In this document: piece by piece, positions 16,437 to 22,346 of the stretch
Position numbering within the stretch: position 1 is the first letter of the stretch
Layout of the letters: each line of letters starts with the position of its first letter
Source of the DNA: Nitrospirota bacterium
GTDB taxonomy: Bacteria > NPL-UPA2 > JAADIA01
DNA: 22,346 nucleotides
Direction of reading: 5' to 3'
NCBI GenBank assembly: GCA_013151555.1
Contig: JAADIA010000034.1
Coordinates: 1 to 22,346, forward strand
Position numbers and translations under genes: made by a program
The notes under the pieces: model-generated
What the model saw: only the letters and a program-made list of their open reading frames with translations
Told to the model about the DNA's origin: nothing
Databases searched by the model: none

Positions 16437-17617
16437 TCTCCTGTCTCCAGAATCTCTTTTAATTTTTGCAGAAACCGAGCAGCCACAGCTCCATCCACTA
16501 CCCGATGGTCGACAGAGAGAGTTAATTTCATCAAAAGTCTTATTTCCACTCGGTCCTCCACGACGGCAGGCTTTTTCAGGATAGCGCCCACTCCTAAAAT
16601 AGCCGACTGATATTGATTGATAATGGGAAGAAAATTTTCTATTCCGAACATGCCTAAATTGGAAATAGTAAAATTTGCTCCGAAATACTCTTCTGCCTTA
16701 AGCTTCTTAGCCCGGGCTCTGGAGACAACATTCTCTACCTCAGAGGCCAACTCGACCAAACTTTTTTTATCTGCTTCTCTTAATACGGGAACAATGAGAC
16801 CCTCTTCCAAACCAACAGCAATGCCAATATTAATTTCCTCTCTAATGGCAATCCCTTCCTTATCCCAGACAGAGGTAACCCCGGGATATTCCTTTAAGGC
16901 CAGGGCAACTGCCCGGATCAAGAGATGGTTGAAAGATAGTTTCACCCCTGTCTTTTTCTCTACCTCAGGTAAGAGCTTCTTCCTCCGGCTGACTGCTTCC
17001 GTCATATCAACTTCAACCGTCAGGTAATAATGAGGAATAGTTTTCTTCGCCTCGGCCATCGATTCGGCAATAGCTTTCCTCATCGGACTAAGCGGCACTA
17101 TCTTTTCACTTTTAACTTTCAACTTTAAACTTTTAACTTTCAACACATCCTCTTTGGTAATTCTTCCTCCCGGACCGGTACCGGGAACCTGAGCTAAATC
17201 AATTCCTTTTTCCCGGGCTAATTTTTTAGCTAAGGGAGAAGCTTTTATCCGTGCACGGGACGATAGTTGATAATCCATAGAGTCTGTCTCTTCTGTCTCT
17301 CCGGCTTTCTCCTCAAAAACTTTATTCTCTCTGGTATCGAATTCCTTAGGCTTCCCACTAACCTCGGGCAGAGGTTCCCCTTTTTCCGCAATAAGGGCAA
17401 TTACCTGAGCTACAGGGACCGTTTCTCCTTCCGGGGAAAGTATTTTGCGAAGGATTCCTGAACCGTACGATTCTACTTCCAGGGTAGCTTTATCAGTAGT
17501 TACTTCCAGGAGAATATCTCCCTTTTCCACCCGCTCCCCTTCTTTTTTTACCCAGCGCTCAATGACCCCTTCTTCCATAGTCTCTCCCAGCTTGGGCATG
17601 ATTACTTCAGTTACCAT
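16430..17617 (-). CDS. pdhC: 2-oxo acid dehydrogenase E2 (dihydrolipoamide acetyltransferase)
   Basis: A 395-residue E2. One lipoyl domain (residues 1-80) carries the lipoylated Lys43 in TTDKATLE. An acidic linker is followed by the E3/E1-binding domain (~120-160, RIKASPLAKKLAREKGIDL, VPGTGPGGRI). A short Lys-rich linker (158-172) leads to the acetyltransferase domain (from LSPMRKAIAESM), ending with the active-site DHRVVDG (His371, Asp375). It transfers acetyl groups from E1 to CoA. The linker is encoded by six perfect 7-base repeats (17103-17144). ATG 17617 has AAGGA upstream and matches the domain start, so I reject the longer frame from 17656. It follows the E1beta gene after 211 bases of repeat sequence. 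Pyruvate is the likely substrate; acetoin is the alternative. Confidence 0.92.
   Translation of the reverse strand: MVTEVIMPKLGETMEEGVIERWVKKEGERVEKGDILLEVTTDKATLEVESYGSGILRKILSPEGETVPVAQVIALIAEKGEPLPEVSGKPKEFDTRENKVFEEKAGETEETDSMDYQLSSRARIKASPLAKKLAREKGIDLAQVPGTGPGGRITKEDVLKVKSLKLKVKSEKIVPLSPMRKAIAESMAEAKKTIPHYYLTVEVDMTEAVSRRKKLLPEVEKKTGVKLSFNHLLIRAVALALKEYPGVTSVWDKEGIAIREEINIGIAVGLEEGLIVPVLREADKKSLVELASEVENVVSRARAKKLKAEEYFGANFTISNLGMFGIENFLPIINQYQSAILGVGAILKKPAVVEDRVEIRLLMKLTLSVDHRVVDGAVAARFLQKLKEILETGEW
17103..17144. repeat. Six in-phase heptamer repeats inside the E2 coding sequence
   Basis: On the plus strand the units are TTTTCAC, TTTTAAC, TTTCAAC, TTTAAAC, TTTTAAC and TTTCAAC, exactly 42 bases with no slip. 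On the coding strand they give residues 158-172 with a 7-residue period (LKVKSLK, LKVKSEK). 42 is a multiple of three, so the frame is kept. Confidence 0.85.
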
Positions 17618-17666
17618 AAGTTTTTCCTTAGTATATCTTTGCCTGAACAGGTACACAGTTTAGAAA

Positions 17667-17803
17667 AATCCGAAATACTAAATTCGAAACTCGAAACAAA
17701 TCCTAAACTCTAATTCCCAAAATTCCAAACATGGTTTTGGTAATTTGTATTTTGGTCATTTGAGTTTGTTTCGTATTTCGAGCTTCGTATTTCGAGTTTC
17801 TAA
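17667..17803. repeat. Degenerate inverted heptamer-repeat element between E1beta and E2 genes
   Basis: The left half has A-rich 7-base units (AATCCGA, AATACTA, AATTCGA, AACTCGA from 17667). The right half has T-rich units (TTTCGTA, TTTCGAG, CTTCGTA, TTTCGAG, TTTCTAA from 17769). The halves are imperfect reverse complements centred near CATG at 17730-17733. It fills most of the 211-base gap, with no coding frame. Confidence 0.75.
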
Positions 17804-17828
17804 CTTTTGTGCTTTTGTGCTTTTTCCT

Positions 17829-18803
17829 CTAAGAGATAACTTTTTTCACCGCCTCAATTATCTTCTCCACGCTGGGAACGGCTGCTTTTTCCAGAACCGG
17901 ACTCATCGGAATAGGCACATCAGCAGCAGCTACGCGAATGATGGGAGCATCTAAATAGTCGAACCCCTTCTCTGCAATTTGGGCAGCAATTTCCCCGGCA
18001 ACTCCTCCTGTCTTACAGGCCTCTGAGACAATAATGACCCGGTTTGTCTTCCTCACCGAATCAAGAATCATATCCATATCAAGCGGCTTCAGCGTGCGGA
18101 CATCGATGACTTCCAAACTGATCCCTTCCTTTTCCAACTCCCCGGCCGCTTCTAAAGCCAGGAGGACCATGCGAGAATAAGCAACTACCGTTACATCGTT
18201 ACCCTTGCGCTTTATATCGGCTCTCCCCAGAGGAATGGTATATTCTTCCTCGGGAACATTACCCTTGGTCATGTAAAGCATCTTATGTTCGATGAAGATA
18301 ACGGGATTATCATCACGGATGGCCGTCTTGAGCAACCCTTTGGCATCATAGGAAGTAGAAGGCATAATTACGTAGAGACCCGGAACATGAACAAACCAAG
18401 CTTCCAGGCTCTGGGAATGGTGACCGGCAACACCTCTTCCGGTTCCTCCCTGTGTCCTCATAACCATAGGAACAGTAGTCTTTCCACCAAACATATAGCG
18501 GTTCTTGGCAGCAATGTTAACCAATTGGTCCATAGCGATAGTGCTGAAATCGATAGACATTATCTCTGCCACCGGTCTCATTCCCGTCATCGCAGCTCCG
18601 GCAGCAGCTCCGGCAATGGCAGCCTCAGAGATAGCCGTATCCCTCACCCGCTCGTCCCCGAACTCCTTATAGAGTCCTCTTGTCACTCCGTAAGCCCCAC
18701 CATAAGGGCCGACATCTTCCCCCATAATGAATACGTGCTCGTCCCGTTTCATTTCCTCTCTTAAAGCTTCATTTAAAGCCTGCCAGTAAAATATTTCCCG
18801 CAT
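17829..18803 (-). CDS. pdhB: 2-oxo acid (pyruvate) dehydrogenase E1 beta subunit
   Basis: A 324-residue transketolase-like beta subunit of usual length. Visible motifs are [12 protein letters not shown] with the conserved Glu29 near the thiamine-diphosphate site, [32 protein letters not shown] with His128/His129, and DVRTLKPLD in the C-terminal domain. With E1alpha it decarboxylates pyruvate and acetylates lipoyl-E2. It starts 11 bases after the E1alpha stop, which implies stoichiometric co-expression. The E2 gene follows only after a 211-base repeat-filled gap. Acetoin dehydrogenase AcoB has the same fold and cannot be excluded from sequence alone. Confidence 0.92.
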   Translation of the reverse strand: MREIFYWQALNEALREEMKRDEHVFIMGEDVGPYGGAYGVTRGLYKEFGDERVRDTAISEAAIAGAAAGAAMTGMRPVAEIMSIDFSTIAMDQLVNIAAKNRYMFGGKTTVPMVMRTQGGTGRGVAGHHSQSLEAWFVHVPGLYVIMPSTSYDAKGLLKTAIRDDNPVIFIEHKMLYMTKGNVPEEEYTIPLGRADIKRKGNDVTVVAYSRMVLLALEAAGELEKEGISLEVIDVRTLKPLDMDMILDSVRKTNRVIIVSEACKTGGVAGEIAAQIAEKGFDYLDAPIIRVAAADVPIPMSPVLEKAAVPSVEKIIEAVKKVIS

Positions 18804-18814
18804 CTTTTTCTCTC

Positions 18815-19780
18815 TTATCCGGTAAAGAAAACATCACAAGTCAACTCATCTACCGATGGCCAGGGACTGGAAAGAGCATATTCAGTGGCTTCATTTACCT
18901 CTTGTTGAATGCTTTCTTCTAAATTATCAATTTCTTCTTCCGTTACTACATCTTCCTCAAGTAACTTTTTTTTAAAGCTCTCCACGGGATCTTTCTTTTT
19001 CCATTCTGCTTCCTCTTCTCTCGTCCGGTAAACACGAGGGTCACTGCGGGAATGACCGTAGTAGCGATAGGTCTTACATTCAATCAGGGACGGACCGTCC
19101 CCTTTTCGAGCTCTTCTCACTGCTTTAGCTACAACCTCTTTAACTTCGAGAACATTCATGCCATCTACAATTTCTCCCGGCATATTGTAAGATACGGCCC
19201 TGACGGCAATGTCGGTTACTGACAAAGCCCTTTTTACGGAGACCGACATTCCGTAGAGATTGTTCTCGCAGATATAAATCACCGGCAGTTTCCAGACGGA
19301 AGCCATGTTCAAAGATTCATGAAATCCTCCCGTATTAGAAGCGCCGTCTCCAAAGAAACATAAGACGACTCTATCCATCTTCTGCATTTTCATGGAGAGG
19401 GCAGCTCCCGTGGCCACCGGGATATTGGAACCGACTATACCGGTAGCTCCTAAGTTGCCTTTAGCTACATCGGCAATGTGCATCGACCCACCCCGCCCTT
19501 TACAGTATCCGGTAGCCCGGCCACAGAGTTCCGCCATCATTTTCTTCAGCTCTCCCCCTTTAGCCAAACAGTGTCCGTGCCCCCGATGAGTACTGGCGAT
19601 ATAATCATCCTCTCGAATAGCGGCAATGGCTCCCACGGCTACGGACTCTTCTCCTATGTAGATATGGGAAGTTCCTTTTATCAAATCCTTTCCTAACAAC
19701 TCGGAAACCTTTTCTTCAAAATAGCGAATCTTTAACATTGTTTCCAAGTAATTAATCAAATCTTCTTTCTTCTCGACCAT
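18815..19780 (-). CDS. pdhA: 2-oxo acid (pyruvate) dehydrogenase E1 alpha subunit
   Basis: A 321-residue thiamine-diphosphate enzyme subunit. It has the THRGHGH motif (residues 64-70), [10 protein letters not shown] (96-104), the ThDP/Mg motif beginning GDGASNTG (144-151) and closing ENN (172-174), and [11 protein letters not shown] in the C-terminal part. Its partner E1beta is encoded 11 bases downstream and E2 after that. No E3 (dihydrolipoamide dehydrogenase) gene is in the window, so E3 must be encoded elsewhere. The length is close to Gram-positive-type PdhA and AcoA. Pyruvate is the likely substrate because upstream genes are sugar kinases, but acetoin is possible. Confidence 0.92.
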   Translation of the reverse strand: MVEKKEDLINYLETMLKIRYFEEKVSELLGKDLIKGTSHIYIGEESVAVGAIAAIREDDYIASTHRGHGHCLAKGGELKKMMAELCGRATGYCKGRGGSMHIADVAKGNLGATGIVGSNIPVATGAALSMKMQKMDRVVLCFFGDGASNTGGFHESLNMASVWKLPVIYICENNLYGMSVSVKRALSVTDIAVRAVSYNMPGEIVDGMNVLEVKEVVAKAVRRARKGDGPSLIECKTYRYYGHSRSDPRVYRTREEEAEWKKKDPVESFKKKLLEEDVVTEEEIDNLEESIQQEVNEATEYALSSPWPSVDELTCDVFFTG

Positions 19781-19807
19781 AGATTTATTCTTCCCCTAAG
19801 GCCCTTT

Positions 19808-20788
19808 TCACGCCGGGTGTAACGAAGATATCTTGTTGGCTTCCACCTTGACCAGCATCCCCGCACCGATGAGGCCCGCATCCTTACCCAACTTTGCCGG
19901 TACTATTTTCACCTTTCGGGCGGGAATACTCATTGCTCGTTCTTTTACTGTCTTCCTTATCGGCTCGAATAAGAGCCTCCCTGCCTGAGCTACCCCTCCT
20001 CCAATAACTATTATCTCCGGATCAAGAAGATTAACCACCCCTGAGAGGACAATACCAATATATCTTCCCGTCTCCTCCCAGATCTCCCCGGCTAATCTGT
20101 CCCCCTGCCGGGCAGCTCTGGAGATAACCCGGGGAGTAACAGCTTTCAAGTCACCTTCTACCAATTTTTTAATAATGCTCCTTCTTCCTCCCTCAATAGC
20201 TTCCACCGCCTTCTTTACAATATAGGCATTCCCTACGTAACGCTCCAAGCAACCGTAGCTGCCACATATACAACGAGGACCATCGGCATTTACAGAAACA
20301 TGCCCTATCTCCCCGGCACTCAGGGTGCTTCCCCGATAAAGATTACCTTCGATGACAATTCCTCCGCCTACTCCCGTTCCCAGAGTAAGACAAACTATAT
20401 TCTTAGCTCCCCGGCCGGCCCCGCACATCAGCTCTCCCAGAGTCATCAGGTTGACATCATTATCAACATAAACAGGAAGCTTTATTTCCCTCTCTACATA
20501 TTCTTTTAAGGGCACATTTCTCCAACCTTTAATATTGGTAAAACCGCGAACGATGCCGTGGATATTATCCACCAATCCCGGCGTTCCGATACCTATGCCC
20601 AAAACAGCAGACTTTTTCACCCCTGTTTTTTCTAATACTTTCTCTATGGACTCAATAATCTGTTGGAGAACTGCCTGTTTTCCCCGGGCAGTCAAGACGC
20701 TGGTTTTTTTTCTTATCTCGCCTTTTTTATCTAACAAGGCCACCTTAAGGTTAGTCCCTCCCAGGTCAACTCCAATTAGATGCTGCAT
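19808..20788 (-). CDS. ROK-family sugar kinase, probably glucokinase
   Basis: A 326-residue ROK kinase of normal length. The ATP motif DLGGTN is at residues 8-13. GIGTPGLVD follows, with the probable catalytic Asp111 in VDNDVN. The ROK substrate/zinc signature is complete: Glu160 and His163 in GEIGH, then Cys173, Cys175 and Cys180 in CICGSYGC, with LER after it. The enzyme phosphorylates glucose (or a related hexose such as N-acetylmannosamine) using ATP in the cytoplasm. It has no N-terminal helix-turn-helix, so it is an enzyme and not a ROK repressor. It starts 18 bases after galK and ends 27 bases before the E1alpha gene, in one apparent operon. Confidence 0.88.
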   Translation of the reverse strand: MQHLIGVDLGGTNLKVALLDKKGEIRKKTSVLTARGKQAVLQQIIESIEKVLEKTGVKKSAVLGIGIGTPGLVDNIHGIVRGFTNIKGWRNVPLKEYVEREIKLPVYVDNDVNLMTLGELMCGAGRGAKNIVCLTLGTGVGGGIVIEGNLYRGSTLSAGEIGHVSVNADGPRCICGSYGCLERYVGNAYIVKKAVEAIEGGRRSIIKKLVEGDLKAVTPRVISRAARQGDRLAGEIWEETGRYIGIVLSGVVNLLDPEIIVIGGGVAQAGRLLFEPIRKTVKERAMSIPARKVKIVPAKLGKDAGLIGAGMLVKVEANKISSLHPA

Positions 20789-20806
20789 TCCTCTCCCTCT
20801 TTATCT

Positions 20807-22012
20807 CTATCTACCTTCTTCAATCTTAACCGGTACTATCTCAATCTTGCCTGCTTTCTTCCCCGCCTGACAAACGTAAATTTCCGGAGAAATACCTGTT
20901 TTCTCCCGGTATCGTTTGAAAATCTCCCTCTCGAATTCAGCAACTTTATTTTCCTTCACCAAATTCACCGTACATCCTCCGAATCCCCCCCCGGTCATCC
21001 GCGCCCCCAGGACACCTTCTGTTTCCCAGGCAATCTCCACCATTAAATCCAGCTCGGGGCAACTAACTTCATATTTATCTCTTAAGCTTTCATGAGATTC
21101 GTTCATCAACTTTCCAAACTTATTTAAATCACCTGCCCGAAGGGCAGCTACCGATTGAAGGACCCGTTGATTTTCCTTAATTACATGCTGACATCTTTTT
21201 TTAATCATCCCCGGCAGAAAACACTTGTACTTCTCAAAACTATCCTCCGTGACATCGCGCAAGGCCTTAATATCAGGAAGATATTTCTTAAGATAGGAAA
21301 CTCCTTCTTCACATTCTTTTCTTCTCTTATTATACTCAGAACCAGCTAAACCTCTCTTCACTTTAGTATTGCAAATAACTACCCTCAAATCCTCGTTGAG
21401 AAAAGGAATCAATTGATAATTAAGAGTACGGCAATCCAAAAAAAGAGCTTTATTGCTCTCCCCTATAAGAGAAACGAATTGGTCCATAATCCCGCAATTT
21501 ACTCCTACAAACTCATTCTCTGCCCTCTGGCAGAGCTTAACTACCTCTATCGGTTCCCATTCAAAGCCATTGAGTAACTGGAGACTGAGAGCCGTGGCTA
21601 CTTCCATAGCTGCGGAAGAACTAAGACCGGAGCCCATAGAAATGTTTCCCTCCAGAATCATGTTCATACCCGATAATTTAATTCCTTGCTCTCGAAAAAG
21701 ATAAATTACTCCCTTAACATAATTGGCCCAACTTGCGTTTCTTTCCGGTTCGATTTTGTTCAGAGAAAACTGACAAGATAAAGAAAAATTATAAGAATGA
21801 AGGGAAATTAAGCCATCAGAACGAGCTTGAAAAGCAGTGATTATCTCTCGATCAATGGTCATGGGAAGGACAAAACCATCGTTATAATCAGTATGCTCAC
21901 CGATTAAATTAACTCTTCCGGGAGCTCTGACAAAGGTAATATCCTCTCCGTCAACGCTGAAAACATCCTTGAACCTGGCTTTAATCCGTTCCGTTCTTTT
22001 CTCTATATCCAT
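20807..22012 (-). CDS. galK: Galactokinase
   Basis: A 401-residue GHMP kinase. The galactokinase signature [15 protein letters not shown] is at residues 32-46. The phosphate-binding loop [10 protein letters not shown] is at 126-135, the catalytic base is Asp177 in [10 protein letters not shown], and [17 protein letters not shown] lies near the end. It phosphorylates galactose to galactose-1-phosphate, the entry to the Leloir pathway; galT and galE are not in the window. ATG 22012 has AGGAAA about 10 bases upstream. It is first in the visible minus-strand series and probably starts the transcription unit, because a terminator lies ~90 bases upstream. I could not define its promoter. Confidence 0.95.
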   Translation of the reverse strand: MDIEKRTERIKARFKDVFSVDGEDITFVRAPGRVNLIGEHTDYNDGFVLPMTIDREIITAFQARSDGLISLHSYNFSLSCQFSLNKIEPERNASWANYVKGVIYLFREQGIKLSGMNMILEGNISMGSGLSSSAAMEVATALSLQLLNGFEWEPIEVVKLCQRAENEFVGVNCGIMDQFVSLIGESNKALFLDCRTLNYQLIPFLNEDLRVVICNTKVKRGLAGSEYNKRRKECEEGVSYLKKYLPDIKALRDVTEDSFEKYKCFLPGMIKKRCQHVIKENQRVLQSVAALRAGDLNKFGKLMNESHESLRDKYEVSCPELDLMVEIAWETEGVLGARMTGGGFGGCTVNLVKENKVAEFEREIFKRYREKTGISPEIYVCQAGKKAGKIEIVPVKIEEGR

Positions 22013-22090
22013 TCTTATCTTTTCCTAGAACAGTTTTAAACTAATAAAGACTATCAGGATACCGTAAAACTTATTCCAGTTAACGATTTT

Positions 22091-22109
22091 ACAGGTTTAA
22101 AAAACCTGT
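22091..22109. repeat. Second hairpin overlapping the terminator
   Basis: ACAGGTTT (22091-22098) and AAACCTGT (22102-22109) form an 8-bp perfect inverted repeat with a 3-base loop. On the minus strand it shares the ACAGG segment with the terminator stem, so the two structures cannot form together. Confidence 0.55.
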
Positions 22110-22119
22110 CTCAGACAGG
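22099..22119 (-). terminator. Intrinsic terminator upstream of galK
   Basis: On the minus strand, CCTGTC and GACAGG form a 6-bp G+C-rich stem with a TGA loop, followed immediately by six T. It lies ~130 bases after the stop of the partial gene at 22247 and would end that transcript. Confidence 0.65.
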
Positions 22120-22246
22120 AAAGGAAAACGCGGGATAGGAACTAAAACAAAAGAGAAAGAAGCAAAACTATCCTCTCACCTCGTGTTAAGCTATCTCACA
22201 AGGCATAAACGTACCGGCTAAATGAAGTTGCCGATAGTTCCTGTAG

Positions 22247-22346
22247 TTACCGTTTTATCTCAACTTCGATTTTCTTTCCTCCGGAAACATTTATGCGCAG
22301 GAAAGGAATACTCTTGCTGACATCATAATACCAACTGTTCGGGGTC
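22247..22346 (-). CDS. C-terminal end of an unidentified gene (partial)
   Basis: The minus strand reads 32 codons and a TAA stop at 22247-22249, open to the window edge. The residues (TPNSWYYDVSKSIPFLRINV, then SGGKKIEVEIKR) look like the beta-strand-rich end of a real protein with a charged tail. An intrinsic terminator follows ~130 bases later, which supports a gene ending here. I cannot name a family. It is co-directional with galK. Confidence 0.45.
   Translation of the reverse strand, partial: TPNSWYYDVSKSIPFLRINVSGGKKIEVEIKR

Overview
The window looks like chromosomal DNA from an uncultured, diderm, probably anaerobic bacterium. An LptD-type outer-membrane protein with a signal peptide implies an LPS-bearing outer membrane. 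A TupBC-type oxyanion importer with MoeA and a MOSC protein implies use of molybdenum or tungsten enzymes. A giant secreted protein carrying a CBM96/DNRLRE-like end and an Fn3-like domain is reminiscent of Planctomycetota, Omnitrophota and similar candidate phyla. That placement is inferred from protein style only and is tentative.

Layout: (1) 1-3939, minus: the 3'-truncated gene of a secreted multidomain carbohydrate-binding, glycosidase-like protein with four tandem ~135-residue repeats. (2) 3940-4679: a divergent regulatory region of about 740 bases, with a good plus-strand sigma70-type promoter, a probable minus-strand promoter, phased A-tract repeats and a long leader. (3) 4508-10583, plus: an A+T-rich VOC/glyoxalase-family gene overlapping a membrane-anchored C45 (Ntn) hydrolase gene, then a tungstate/molybdate and cofactor cluster (tupB-tupC-moeA-MOSC). 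(4) 10645-22012, minus: a long co-directional series read as galK, ROK sugar kinase, pyruvate (or acetoin) dehydrogenase E1alpha, E1beta and E2, lptD, UDP-glucose dehydrogenase, RmlB-like dehydratase and UDP-glucuronate decarboxylase. (5) 22247-22346, minus: the C-terminal end of another gene, followed by an intrinsic terminator.

The minus-strand series joins sugar phosphorylation (galactose and probably glucose), conversion of pyruvate to acetyl-CoA, outer-membrane assembly and synthesis of UDP-glucuronate and UDP-xylose. It therefore plausibly serves sugar use and envelope polysaccharide supply. No dihydrolipoamide dehydrogenase (E3) and no TupA binding protein lie in the window.

The most unusual structure not explained by genes is a family of period-7 (heptamer) repeat arrays confined to the minus-strand series: a 23-bp perfect inverted repeat built of heptamers between lptD and ugd, a degenerate inverted heptamer element between the E1beta and E2 genes, a short trace between uxs and rmlB, and six in-phase heptamers inside the E2 reading frame, where they encode a Lys-rich linker with a 7-residue period.
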